From assembly GCA_963792485.1 (NCBI GenBank), contig CAWBWL010000009.1, positions 62,001-126,000 of the forward strand: a stretch of 64,000 nt of DNA. The letters are read 5' to 3'. Positions 9,252-18,395 of this stretch are shown piece by piece. How positions within the stretch are numbered: the first letter of the stretch is position 1; each line of letters begins with the position of its first letter. Origin of the DNA: JANOYJ01 sp963792485 (GTDB lineage Bacteria > Pseudomonadota > Alphaproteobacteria > Rhizobiales > Rhizobiaceae). A program made the translations under genes and the position numbers. The notes beneath the pieces are model-generated. The model ran no database searches and was not told the origin of the DNA. It was given only the letters and a program-made list of their open reading frames with translations.

Positions 9252-10061
9252 ATGGCGCGCAAGACAGTTAAACCGGCACCGCGCTCCTCCGCGCATGAGG
9301 TCATCATTGAAGTGCGCAATGTCAGTGTAGCCTTCGGCGAAACCAAGGTGCTGGACGGATTGTCACTTGATGTGCACCAGGGTGAAATCCTTGGCTTTGT
9401 CGGCGCGTCGGGTTCCGGCAAATCGGTGCTGTTGCGCACCATACTCGGCCTCAACAAGCGCCAATCAGGGACAATCAAGGTGTTTGGCAAGGATTTGGCG
9501 AAAATCAGCGAGGAGGAGAGGATAGGCATCGACATGCGTATGGGAGTTCTGTTTCAGCATGGCGCCCTGTTCTCCTCGCTAACGGTGCTTGAGAATATCA
9601 TGGTGCCGATGCGTGAATACCTTGACCTGTCGCCGCGTCTGATGAGCGAGCTCGCGCGCTTTAAGATCTCGCTGGTCGGCCTTCAGCAAGAGAGCGCCGC
9701 ACAGCTTCCCTCCGAACTCTCCGGCGGCATGGTCAAGCGCGCGGCCTTGGCGCGGGCGCTGGCGCTTGACCCGGATATCGTGTTCCTGGATGAGCCAACT
9801 TCCGGTCTTGACCCTATTGGTGCCGCAAATTTTGACGAACTGATCGTGAATCTGCGCGATACGCTGGGGCTGACCGTCTATATGGTGACACACGATCTCG
9901 ACAGTTTGTTTTCTGTGTGTGACCGGATTGCAGTCCTCGGAAACAAGAAAGTTCTGATAGAAGGGCCAATCAGTGAGATGCTTCAGTCAGAAGAGCCTTG
10001 GGTGAAATCCTATTTTCGCGGCCAGCGCGCCCGCATGATCCCCCGTAAAGAGATGGCATAG
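9252..10061 (+). CDS. MlaF-type ABC transporter ATP-binding protein
   Basis: This 269-residue ATPase powers the lipid transporter. Walker A is GASGSGKS at 51-58, the signature is ELSGGMVKRAALARAL, and Walker B is IVFLDEPTSGLDP followed by the H-loop in VTHDLDSL. The ATG at 9252 has GAGG at 9242-9245; a TTG at 9240 overlapping the permease stop is a less likely start. The stop codon shares one base with the GTG start of the MCE-domain gene, so the subunits are probably translated in a coupled manner. Confidence 0.92.
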   Translation: MARKTVKPAPRSSAHEVIIEVRNVSVAFGETKVLDGLSLDVHQGEILGFVGASGSGKSVLLRTILGLNKRQSGTIKVFGKDLAKISEEERIGIDMRMGVLFQHGALFSSLTVLENIMVPMREYLDLSPRLMSELARFKISLVGLQQESAAQLPSELSGGMVKRAALARALALDPDIVFLDEPTSGLDPIGAANFDELIVNLRDTLGLTVYMVTHDLDSLFSVCDRIAVLGNKKVLIEGPISEMLQSEEPWVKSYFRGQRARMIPRKEMA

Positions 10062-11440
10062 TGGAAACCCGGGCAAATTATATCCTTGTCGGAATTGTGA
10101 CGATCACGGTGCTCCTTGCCTCGTTCGGCTTCGTGTATTGGATTGCGCGCGGCGGCGATTCGCAGAACATGGTGCCGCTGGAAGTGCGCATTCCGGGCTC
10201 TGTCACGGGGCTTACTGTTGGCAGTCAGGTATTGTTCAACGGTATTCGCGTGGGCGATGTGCGCCGGATGCTGATTGACCCGGAAAATCCTTCGGTTGTC
10301 ATCGTTGTCACGCAGGTAGACCGCACCACGCCGATCACGCCCAAGACAGTGGCGACACTCGGCTTTCAGGGACTGACCGGCCAAGCCTATATTGAACTCA
10401 AGGGCGGCGATCTCAAGCAGCAGAGCTTGTTGCAGACGGCGGAGGAGACTGGCGAAGTCGCGCGGATCGAGGCTGATCCGGGCGCAGTCAACAACCTCAT
10501 CGACAAGGCGCAGCAAATAGCGACGCGCGCCGACAAAGTGCTGATTTCACTCGAACAATTCGTCAATGATAACCAGCAGCCACTGACCCAAAGCATTGCC
10601 AACGTGCGGGGCTTCACCGAGGCGCTGTCGAAGAATTCGCAGAACATTGACGAGTTTCTGGTCAATGTGGGGGAGCTTTCAACCACGCTGAAGGGGGTTT
10701 CGGCGCGGCTCGACACGACGCTGGCTTCCGCAGAGGATTTGCTGCGAAGCGTAGACAAAAAGAAAATCGACTCCGTTCTTGCCAATGCTGACAAGATTTC
10801 CGGCGATCTTGCCAAATCATCCGGCGAAATCGAGAAACTGGTCGCGGGCGTTCAGGATGGTGTGAAGAAGTTCGGCGAGTTCAGCACGACCGCATCAAAG
10901 ACCATTGAAGGCGTCGACAAGCTGGTGAGCGCTGCTGATGCAGCGAAAATCAAGTCCACAATCGACAATATCGACGCCGCGAGCAAAACAGCGCGCACGG
11001 CAATTGACGATGTTTCCAAGTTCACCGGAAAGTTCCGTGAAAAAGATGGCGATATCGAGAAAATCGTCAGCAATGTCAAAGAGCTGACAGGCCGCCTCAA
11101 TCAGACCAGCGTGCGCCTTGACGGGGTCTTGGCCAAGGTTGACGGGCTGCTCGGCGATGGCGGCGGAGCGGGCGAAGGGCTTGTCGCTGACGCGCGGTCA
11201 ACTTTGGCGTCGTTCCGCAAGGTTGCTGACACGTTGAACTCCCGGCTTGGTGAAATCACCGACGGCCTTGCGAAATTCTCCAACCGCGGCCTCAGCGATA
11301 TCCAGGGTGCGGTTCAAGAAAGCCGCCGTTCGATCTCGCGTATTGAATCGGCTATCTCTAATCTGGAACGAAATCCTGAGCGGCTCATTTTCGGTGGAAC
11401 AGACAGTGTGCCGCGCTCGGACGGACGCAACCGGCGTTGA
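10061..11440 (+). CDS. MlaD/MCE-domain periplasmic lipid-binding protein
   Basis: The 459-residue protein starts with GTG at 10061, has one N-terminal membrane anchor (about residues 7-28, YILVGIVTITVLLASFGFVY) and then a single MCE domain (about 37-115, with GSVTGLTVGSQVLFNGIRVG). The rest is a long helical region rich in Ser, Asp and Lys, as in rhizobial MCE proteins, where it may form a tube or contact the outer membrane. It is the third gene of the transporter operon. The following lipoprotein gene starts 50 bases downstream. Confidence 0.92.
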   Translation: METRANYILVGIVTITVLLASFGFVYWIARGGDSQNMVPLEVRIPGSVTGLTVGSQVLFNGIRVGDVRRMLIDPENPSVVIVVTQVDRTTPITPKTVATLGFQGLTGQAYIELKGGDLKQQSLLQTAEETGEVARIEADPGAVNNLIDKAQQIATRADKVLISLEQFVNDNQQPLTQSIANVRGFTEALSKNSQNIDEFLVNVGELSTTLKGVSARLDTTLASAEDLLRSVDKKKIDSVLANADKISGDLAKSSGEIEKLVAGVQDGVKKFGEFSTTASKTIEGVDKLVSAADAAKIKSTIDNIDAASKTARTAIDDVSKFTGKFREKDGDIEKIVSNVKELTGRLNQTSVRLDGVLAKVDGLLGDGGGAGEGLVADARSTLASFRKVADTLNSRLGEITDGLAKFSNRGLSDIQGAVQESRRSISRIESAISNLERNPERLIFGGTDSVPRSDGRNRR

Positions 11441-11490
11441 CAAGCCGCGCCGCGCCGCCGTTAAGCTGAAGCGCCAAGAAGGTTAGACAT

Positions 11491-12102
11491 TTGGATTCGC
11501 AGTCGTACTGGTCAAAGGGCTTTGAAGGGGTGGGGAGGGTGCTCTCCACGGCGCTTTTGGCCGGACTTGCCGGCTGCTCGTCTATCGGCGGCGCGGATAA
11601 ACTCAATACCTATGACCTGACCGCGCCGGAGAAGGTTTCCGCTGGTCCGCGCAAGGCCAAGGTGCAGGTGCTCGTCACCGAGCCGCAAGCGCTTAAAGCG
11701 CTCGACAGCGAGAACATTGTCGTGCGTGAAGGCGCTGGGCAGATCCAGTATCTTGCCGGCGCGCAATGGGGCGACCGCTTGCCGAAGATCGTGCAGGCCC
11801 GGCTGATCGAAGCGTTCGAGCGCTCCGGCCGCTTCGGCGGCGTTGGCCGTCCAGGCGAGGGGCTGGCGATTGACTACCAGGTGATCACAGACATCCGCGC
11901 CTTCGGCATCCAGGACGGCGTGGCGCAGATCGAGATAGCAGCCAAGCTCCTCAATGACCGCACCGGCGTCGTGCGTGGATCGAAAGTGTTCACGGCCTCG
12001 GTCAATGCCGGAACCGGGCCGGACGCGTTGGTGTCGGCGCTGGATCGGGCGTTTGCCGAGGTCGCCGGCGAGCTTGTCACTTGGGCGGGCAAAAGCCTCT
12101 GA
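11491..12102 (+). CDS. ABC-type transport auxiliary lipoprotein (PqiC/YmbA-like)
   Basis: This 203-residue protein has a lipobox LAGC with C29, so it is likely anchored in the outer membrane. It contains the YDLTAP and LPKIVQARLIEAFE elements of the ABC transport auxiliary lipoproteins (DUF330/PqiC-like) that sit at the end of MCE operons. The start is TTG at 11491, with AAGAAGG at 11476-11482. It is expected to be the outer-membrane partner of the MCE protein encoded just upstream. A GC hairpin follows at 12129-12152. Confidence 0.82.
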   Translation: MDSQSYWSKGFEGVGRVLSTALLAGLAGCSSIGGADKLNTYDLTAPEKVSAGPRKAKVQVLVTEPQALKALDSENIVVREGAGQIQYLAGAQWGDRLPKIVQARLIEAFERSGRFGGVGRPGEGLAIDYQVITDIRAFGIQDGVAQIEIAAKLLNDRTGVVRGSKVFTASVNAGTGPDALVSALDRAFAEVAGELVTWAGKSL

Positions 12103-12128
12103 TTTCAATTCGGTTTCGAAGGTGCTTG

Positions 12129-12152
12129 AGGGCCGGTGTCCAATCCGGCCCT
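12129..12152. terminator. Hairpin between convergent genes (possible bidirectional terminator)
   Basis: AGGGCCGG and CCGGCCCT form a perfect 8-bp stem around an 8-base loop, between the lipoprotein gene and the convergent giant coiled-coil gene. No run of T follows on either strand, so intrinsic termination is possible but not certain. Confidence 0.5.
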
Positions 12153-12156
12153 GGTC

Positions 12157-15100
12157 CTATTTGATCCGGCCACTCGCATGCGCCAGCATGGTGTAGACCT
12201 TGCCAGTGTCCGAGGTCAGATAAGTCTGCGTCATGATCGAGTCCCGATCGTTCTTGGAGACATCCTGCAGCAGCTTTTCAAAGTCCGCGACATAGCGGTC
12301 AACTGCCGTGCGGAAGTCGCCGTCCGTCTGATACTTGCGTCGGATTTCGTCAAAAGTCTGCTGGCCCTTGATCGTGTAGAGGCGGCGTGTGAACACATTG
12401 CGCTCGCCGCGGCGATAGCGGTCCCACAGCTCAACCGACGCATTATGATCAATGGCGCGGGCGATATCGACCGAGAGGGAGTTGAGCGATTCAACCACGT
12501 GCAGTGCCGGACGCGGCTCTTGAGGGGCTTCCTCAGTGGACGCCCGGCGCAGAAGGTCTGAAACCCAGCCGGTCTGACGCATTGCAGGTTCGCGGGCAGG
12601 GGCTGCGGTCGGTGCAGGCGCTGCTGGACGGGCTGCAGGCATAGGCGCAGCAGCGGGCTCCAGCGTTCCGCGCAAAGCAGGCGCTTCGACCGATGGAGCC
12701 TGCACCGGCATTGGCTGTGGGCGCAGGGTCGGCGGCAGCGGCAGCGATACAGTGCTGCGAGCCTCGGATGGCGCGGGCGCTGCGTCATAGCTGCGTCCGG
12801 TCTTGGTCACGATGTCGGACAGTTCCTTCAGGGCATTGATCTGTTCGGACACGGCCCGGCGCATCTTTGACGTAGACTCACGTGTCTCTTCCGGCAGCTC
12901 CATCACACCGCGCTTCAGTTCATTGCGCGTTGCCTCAAGCTCGGCGCGGATGGAGGACGCGGTCTTGCGCATTTCCTCGGTCGCATCGGCAAAGCGGCCG
13001 GTCGCCTGATCGATGACCTCTGACACGGTCGAGCGGATCTTCTCGGACGAGTCCGCCGAGCGTGCCTCGACATGCTCGAAGGCATTCGAGACAAGAGTTT
13101 CAAACGAGCGCAGAGTCCTTTCGACTTCTTCCGACTTCTTGACGAGACCGATGGCCAGGTTCTCAAGCGAGGACTGGCGGTCTTCAAGCGTGGTCGACAG
13201 GCTTGCCTGTGCTGCGTTGAGCAGATCCGAAGCGGACGCCAGCACACGACCGTGCTCGTCAAACCGGCTGGCGATGGAGGCGACTTCCTTCAGCGTGTTG
13301 TTGGAAATGTCGGAAAGACGATGGACATTGGTCTCCAGGATTCGGTTGGTCGTCGAAAGCGCGCCGGTCGCCTTTTCCGCATTCTCGGCGAGCGTCGTGG
13401 AATTGGCGGCAAGAGCGTTTGAGGTTTCAAGCAAGCGCGCGTCAACGCCGCCAAGATTGGTGTTGGCAAGGTCAATCAGCTGGCCGAGGCTCATATTGGA
13501 CGACGACAAGCGGTCGATGAGGTCCGCCACGCCGGTCTCAAGCTCGGTGCGGGCCGATTCCATCGCAGCCAGCGTTTCGGACGTGCGCGAGGCGAGTGCC
13601 TGAACGAGGGCTGCGTTTTCGCGGCGCAGGCGCTCGGTTGCGGCTTTCGTCGCTTCCTCGAGTTGCGTTGCCGCAGTCATGCCGCTTTCGGCCATGCGGT
13701 CCGCAATCGGCATTGCTGTCTCTTCCAGGATACGGGAGATTTCGCGGGTGCGGTCGTCGAGCAGAGTGGCGAGGTTCGATGCCTTTTGCTCAAAAGCCTC
13801 GGCAGCGCTGTCAACTTGTTCGGCAAGCCGCTCATTGAGCGCGTTCAGGCTGCCGGCGGAAGAGGAGACTGTTGAAGCGAGGCGGCGCTCGACTTCGCCG
13901 GCGCGGGCGTCAAGCTCTGCCGATACTTGATGAACGCGCGCAATGATGCGCTGATCGGCTTCGTCCAGCGCTGCGACAATGCCGTCTGTGTGGCCGGTGA
14001 AGGATTCCGATGCCTCCAGCGCGCGGCGGCCAAGGCGGATGTCGACATCTTCAAGACCGGAAATGATCGCATCTGCATGGTTGGAAAGGGCCTGGGTGGT
14101 CAAATTTGTGCGATCCGCAATCCGAATATCGATGTTCTCCAGACCAGACACGACAGCTTCGGCGTGGCTGGCCAGGGTCTGCGTCGTCAAGGTCGTGCGG
14201 TCGGCGATCCGGATGTCAACATTCTCAAGGCCGGCAACGATTGTGTCGGCATGGCCGGAAAGCGCTTGCGCGGTCTGGCTGGCGCGCGCGCTGATTTTGC
14301 GGTCCGACTCGTCCAATATGGCGGTGAGGTCTTCGGCGCGTGTGTCGAGGCGCGTTGACGTGTTGTTGATGCGGCTTTCGATGCGGTCAATGAATGCGGC
14401 GCTCTTGGCATCCAGGAGCTCAGACGCACGGGCCGCTTCGTTGGTGAGGTCCTCGGCGGCTTCACGCACTTTGTCGCGCAGCGTGCCGGCAACTGTCCCA
14501 GCGCTCTGCTCAAGCACCTTGCGCACGGCGTCAACGCCGAGCTCCAGCGCGCGGCGCATCGTCGTCGTGCGCTCTTCAATCGCGCCGGTCTGGCTGGAAA
14601 AGGCGAGCTCGATTTTCTCGACTTCATTGCGCAGAACATTTTCAATCTCGACGCGCGATGTCGTCATGCGGTCGAGGTCGTCGCCAATGGCAGCAGTGAA
14701 TGTCTGCCGCGCATCATCAAGCGCGCTGATCAGCATCTCACGGCGGCTCTCCAGAACGTCGTCGAGGCCGGTGGTGATGGAATCCACTTGTGACTGAAGG
14801 CCGGTGAACGCCCGGGTCAAAATCTCTTCAGTGCGGGACATATCCCCGTCAAGTCTCGCTTTGGCGGTCTCGAATGTCTGCTCGAAGGATGCCTGGCGGC
14901 TCTCGAGGATCACATCGACCTTGCTGACAAAGCGATCGACATTGGCCTGAAGATTGCCGGTCGCCTCGTCAAACATGGCGTCCGTCTTTGACAGGTCGGC
15001 CAATAGCCGGCCCTGCGCGCCATCGAGCGAGCGTTCAAGCGCCGAACGCTTTTCTTCAATCACTGAACCAAGATCGTCGGCAAAGCCGCCGATGGTCTCG

Positions 15101-17181
15101 CGCAAATCCGTTCCGGCCCCGCGCAGCATTTCGTCGGCGCGTGCCAGATCTGACTCAAGCCCCGCCTTGGTTGCCAGAAGCGATGTCTCAAACAGCGAGC
15201 GGCGCGTTTCGTAAACTGAATCAAACGAAGAGGTGAAGCCACTGAGATTGCTATTGATTCCGGATGCAACCTTGTTGAGCATTTCCTCCGTGCGCGCTAA
15301 ATCCGAAGCAATCGCATCGCGCGCTGAAACAAGAGAGCCCTCAAATGAAGCGCGGCGGGAATCGAGCAGCGTGCCAAGTTCTCCGGCAAAAGAGCCGAGA
15401 CCGTTCTTCAGCGCCGATTGGGTGTCGCGCAGAAGATCTGTTGTCGACTGATGGCCGTCGGTGATGGTGCGGCTGATGTCGCGGATGCGCTCATCCAGCA
15501 CGTTACGCAATTCTTCGGTCTGATCAACGAGGCTGCCTTGGATGCCGACGCGGGTTTCAGCAAGCAGCGCAAGGCTCTTCTCCTGGCCATCCGCAAATGT
15601 GCGGGAAATGTCCTTGGAGCGTTCCAGCAGCGTTTCATTGATCATCCGGGCGCGCGTATCGAGTGCAGCATTCAGCCGCTCTGTTCCGGTATCCAGCGCA
15701 GCCGCGCGCGTCTCGAACTCGCTGATGAGCGCGCGTCCGCGTGTCAGCACGGCGTTCTCAAGTGTGCCGATGCGGCTGTTGATTTCGTTGGTCAGAATTT
15801 CTGTCGACGAATTGACCAGCGACAGCACTTCATTGGCGCCGCCATGCAGCACCTCGTTCAAATTGGACGTCACGCCATTCAGCTGCAGCACGATCTGGTC
15901 GGTCCGCTCGCCGATATTGTCGGAGAACGTCTTTGACGCCGTATTGAACAAGCCGGCGATCTGCTGCTCGCGGCTTTCAAATGTGCTCATGAGAGCCCGA
16001 GACAAGAAGTCGGTCTGATCGTTCAGCTTGGCAATGCGTGCATCCATCAGCGACGCGAATGACTCGCCGGACGAAGCGATCTGCGAAGCGATCTCGTCGG
16101 AACGCGAGTCAATTGCCGAATGAATAAGCCCGCCGCTTTCATTGATGCGGTTGACCAGTGTGTCGCCGGACTGGTTGATTGACTGTGTCAGTTGGGCTGA
16201 CGTGTTCATCACATTGGAATGGATGAGGTCGCTAGCGGCAGAAAGTTCTTCGCGCAACTGGTCATGCGCACTCGAGATTGAGGCGCGAACGCGGTCGGCG
16301 TGAGAGATGATCGATTCGCGTTCATGGCCGAGTTCATCCACGAGCGAGCGGATGCGCACTTCATTGTCGGTGTAGGCGCGCTCGATTTCCGTGACTTCGC
16401 CGTGCACCAAAGTTTCCAGCTCAGCGGCCCGGGCGAGCGTGCGCTCAATGCCTTCGCTCATCGCTGCGACTTCGCGGCGCACGGCCTGGCCGACAGTCAT
16501 CACCCGCTCTTGACCAAGTGACTCTGGCTCAACCAGACGGAAGGCGGCCTCGGCCATGGCTTGCGCGGCGATACGCAGTTCCTGCGAACGGCGCACCATG
16601 ATGGCGAATGCCCAGAACATGGCGACGGGCAAGAGCACGGCGACAATTGCTGTTGCGCCGGCAGGGGTCACAACAAAGCGCTGCAGATTGGCAAGGCTCG
16701 ACAGGCCTGAACCATAATAAGAGTAGACGAGCGAAATTCCGCCTGCGATCCAGGCAATGCTCAGCAGGCCGGTCAGCCAGTAGATTGTGCGCGGAAGGCG
16801 GCGGTTGAGATTGCGCAGCGAGCGGGCATGCTCACGGGCGCTGTCATCATTGGCCGGACGAAATGGCGCAGCGGCGGGCTGCTGGGCAGGGATGGCAGGC
16901 TGGCTATCAGGTTTGCCAGACCGGGGCTTTGGCAGGGTATCGATAAGGTCAGGGGCGGGCTTTTGCACTTTCTTGGACGCGCCATTTGAACCATTGCCAG
17001 CCTTGAGCCCATTGGCCTCTGCGCTCTTGTGCTCCGCGTGGAGTTCATTTGTAGCCCTGGAAATCTGCGTTTCCAGATCGTCCAAAGACAGATCGGCTTC
17101 TTCAAGATTTACATCGAGCGCGCGTTCAAGCGCTTCATCGACCTCGGCATCGATCTTTTCGGGAGCTGTTTTACGCGCCAT
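12157..17181 (-). CDS. Giant coiled-coil membrane protein, likely growth pole ring (GPR)-type / apolipoprotein-like
   Basis: The product has 1,674 residues. Residues 1-130 are acidic then Pro/Ala-rich and cytoplasmic in character; two hydrophobic segments follow (about 132-156 and 174-196), separated by a short loop. Residues 200-1450 are almost entirely helical, without Pro or Cys, in heptad-like and apolipoprotein-like patterns with many R-x2-F/L-E units. Residues 977-1092 are four in-register 29-residue repeats. A Pro/Ala linker (about 1455-1550) leads to a conserved globular tail (VELWDRYRRGERNVFTRRLY). This architecture matches the Agrobacterium growth pole ring protein, needed for polar growth in Rhizobiales; that assignment is inference from architecture. 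I chose the ATG at 17181; a TTG seven codons upstream is possible. Confidence 0.72.
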   Translation of the reverse strand: MARKTAPEKIDAEVDEALERALDVNLEEADLSLDDLETQISRATNELHAEHKSAEANGLKAGNGSNGASKKVQKPAPDLIDTLPKPRSGKPDSQPAIPAQQPAAAPFRPANDDSAREHARSLRNLNRRLPRTIYWLTGLLSIAWIAGGISLVYSYYGSGLSSLANLQRFVVTPAGATAIVAVLLPVAMFWAFAIMVRRSQELRIAAQAMAEAAFRLVEPESLGQERVMTVGQAVRREVAAMSEGIERTLARAAELETLVHGEVTEIERAYTDNEVRIRSLVDELGHERESIISHADRVRASISSAHDQLREELSAASDLIHSNVMNTSAQLTQSINQSGDTLVNRINESGGLIHSAIDSRSDEIASQIASSGESFASLMDARIAKLNDQTDFLSRALMSTFESREQQIAGLFNTASKTFSDNIGERTDQIVLQLNGVTSNLNEVLHGGANEVLSLVNSSTEILTNEINSRIGTLENAVLTRGRALISEFETRAAALDTGTERLNAALDTRARMINETLLERSKDISRTFADGQEKSLALLAETRVGIQGSLVDQTEELRNVLDERIRDISRTITDGHQSTTDLLRDTQSALKNGLGSFAGELGTLLDSRRASFEGSLVSARDAIASDLARTEEMLNKVASGINSNLSGFTSSFDSVYETRRSLFETSLLATKAGLESDLARADEMLRGAGTDLRETIGGFADDLGSVIEEKRSALERSLDGAQGRLLADLSKTDAMFDEATGNLQANVDRFVSKVDVILESRQASFEQTFETAKARLDGDMSRTEEILTRAFTGLQSQVDSITTGLDDVLESRREMLISALDDARQTFTAAIGDDLDRMTTSRVEIENVLRNEVEKIELAFSSQTGAIEERTTTMRRALELGVDAVRKVLEQSAGTVAGTLRDKVREAAEDLTNEAARASELLDAKSAAFIDRIESRINNTSTRLDTRAEDLTAILDESDRKISARASQTAQALSGHADTIVAGLENVDIRIADRTTLTTQTLASHAEAVVSGLENIDIRIADRTNLTTQALSNHADAIISGLEDVDIRLGRRALEASESFTGHTDGIVAALDEADQRIIARVHQVSAELDARAGEVERRLASTVSSSAGSLNALNERLAEQVDSAAEAFEQKASNLATLLDDRTREISRILEETAMPIADRMAESGMTAATQLEEATKAATERLRRENAALVQALASRTSETLAAMESARTELETGVADLIDRLSSSNMSLGQLIDLANTNLGGVDARLLETSNALAANSTTLAENAEKATGALSTTNRILETNVHRLSDISNNTLKEVASIASRFDEHGRVLASASDLLNAAQASLSTTLEDRQSSLENLAIGLVKKSEEVERTLRSFETLVSNAFEHVEARSADSSEKIRSTVSEVIDQATGRFADATEEMRKTASSIRAELEATRNELKRGVMELPEETRESTSKMRRAVSEQINALKELSDIVTKTGRSYDAAPAPSEARSTVSLPLPPTLRPQPMPVQAPSVEAPALRGTLEPAAAPMPAARPAAPAPTAAPAREPAMRQTGWVSDLLRRASTEEAPQEPRPALHVVESLNSLSVDIARAIDHNASVELWDRYRRGERNVFTRRLYTIKGQQTFDEIRRKYQTDGDFRTAVDRYVADFEKLLQDVSKNDRDSIMTQTYLTSDTGKVYTMLAHASGRIK
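13906..14253 (-). repeat. Four tandem 87-bp units encoding 29-residue repeats
   Basis: Inside the giant coiled-coil gene, residues 977-1092 are four consecutive 29-residue units, each starting with H and carrying the pattern H-[AT]-[DE]-x-I/V-[IV]-x-[GA]-L-[ED]. Units 1 and 2 share GLEN-[VI]-DIRIADRT, unit 3 has GLEDVDIRLG, and unit 4 is more diverged. The period is exactly 87 bases with no indels, so the units arose by tandem duplication and drifted. Confidence 0.85.
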
Positions 17182-17455
17182 AACGAAGCCACTCTCACTC
17201 AAATCAAGGCAGGCTTTGCGGGCTCCATGCCCGAAAAACCGCCCTCCATCCCATCACGCATCGTATCGGCTGAGGCTTTGAATGCAAACAGCAAATTTGG
17301 GAAATGCCTAAAAGTTTAAATAGAAGGTTAATTTCTGTGGATTAGCAGGAGCGCAGTTTCGCTGTGTGACGGCTGCCTTTTTCTGCTGCCGTTAACGGAA
17401 CGTAAGCCTTGTTTTCTTAACGTCCAGCGATTGTCAGGCCGCGTTGGAGTATCTC

Positions 17456-17827
17456 ATGGCCATCCCGCACCGCGTCGCGGACCATTATTCCCATGCCGGC
17501 GAAAGCGTACAACTCGCCAAACATCGCCCGCTTGACCTTGCGTTCTTGTCCAAACAGACGATGGGCGACCGGGCGTTGGAAACCGAAGTGCTTGGCATGT
17601 TCGCCAAACAGCTTGCCGCCGCGCGCCAGACACTTTCCAACGCAAACGGGCTTGAACGCAAGCAACTGGCTCATGCCTTGAAGGGCACGGGCCGCGGTGT
17701 AGGGGCCTTTGCTCTGGCGGATGTTGCAGCCAAAATGGAACTCGATCCGTTCAACCGGGCGCTCCTCATACAAATGGAGCGCTGCATCATCGATGCCTGC
17801 GATTTCATAGCCTCGCTGACCCGGTAA
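17456..17827 (+). CDS. HPt (histidine phosphotransfer) domain protein
   Basis: The 123-residue protein consists essentially of one HPt domain. The phospho-accepting histidine is H73 in LAHALKGTGRGVGA, the standard A-H-x-L-K-G-x5-GA motif. The ATG at 17456 has GGAG at 17446-17449; an upstream in-frame TTG at 17444 leaves no room for a ribosome site. It would relay phosphate between a hybrid kinase and a response regulator. It is not ChpT, the partner of CckA, which has a dimeric kinase-like fold, so the partner here is unknown. It stands alone between the giant coiled-coil gene (divergent) and the ferredoxin gene. Confidence 0.82.
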   Translation: MAIPHRVADHYSHAGESVQLAKHRPLDLAFLSKQTMGDRALETEVLGMFAKQLAAARQTLSNANGLERKQLAHALKGTGRGVGAFALADVAAKMELDPFNRALLIQMERCIIDACDFIASLTR

Positions 17828-17948
17828 ACTTGTTTCTTCACTTCGTCCGGGGGCGCGCCCGCTCCTGCGGATGTGCTGTGAAATATCTGTTTTCACGTTG
17901 ACTTAATCCCACAAGCCGTTATCTCCGCGCGGAATTCTTGGGAAAATC

Positions 17949-18269
17949 ATGACCAAACTGACCTTTATCGCCCATAATGGCGAGCGTTTTGAAGTTGAGG
18001 CTGTGAATGGCTCGACGGTAATGGAAGCCGCGATCAAGAATGCGGTGCCGGGGATTGAGGCCGAGTGCGGCGGCGCGTGCGCCTGCGCGACCTGCCACGT
18101 CTATGTCGATGACGCTTGGACCGCCATCACCGGCAAGCCGCAGGTCATGGAAGAAGACATGCTCGACTTTGCCTATGATGTGCGGCCTAGCTCACGGCTT
18201 TCCTGCCAGATCAAGGTGCGCGATGAGCTGAACGGTCTCGTTGTGACCGTTCCGGAGCGGCAGGCCTGA
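17949..18269 (+). CDS. [2Fe-2S] ferredoxin, adrenodoxin/putidaredoxin type
   Basis: This 106-residue ferredoxin has the cluster ligands C40, C46, C49 (C-x5-C-x2-C) and C86, the adrenodoxin arrangement used with P450s, in Fe-S assembly and in heme or ubiquinone-type oxygenations. The tail VVTVPERQA is typical of the alphaproteobacterial FdxB-like group. A flavoprotein reductase lacking the thioredoxin-reductase disulfide is encoded 126 bases downstream on the same strand and is a plausible electron donor. No P450 or isc gene is in the window. Confidence 0.92.
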   Translation: MTKLTFIAHNGERFEVEAVNGSTVMEAAIKNAVPGIEAECGGACACATCHVYVDDAWTAITGKPQVMEEDMLDFAYDVRPSSRLSCQIKVRDELNGLVVTVPERQA

Positions 18270-18395
18270 GATTTGGGGAAAAATTCCGGCTTTTTTTACT
18301 TTGGCGCAATCGCTTTGCTTTCCGCCGCCGCCGCAATGGGCTTGAACGCACATCTTTCCTAAATCAGCATCTTTCCATCACTTGGAACCGGAATC

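Noticed and set aside
17456..17827. ChpT, the phosphotransferase partner of CckA
   Set aside because: The protein is a short monomeric HPt domain with A-H-x-L-K-G; ChpT is a larger, kinase-like dimer.
18270..18310. Terminator after the ferredoxin gene
   Set aside because: There is a T-run (TTTTTTT) but only a 4-base stem can be formed before it.
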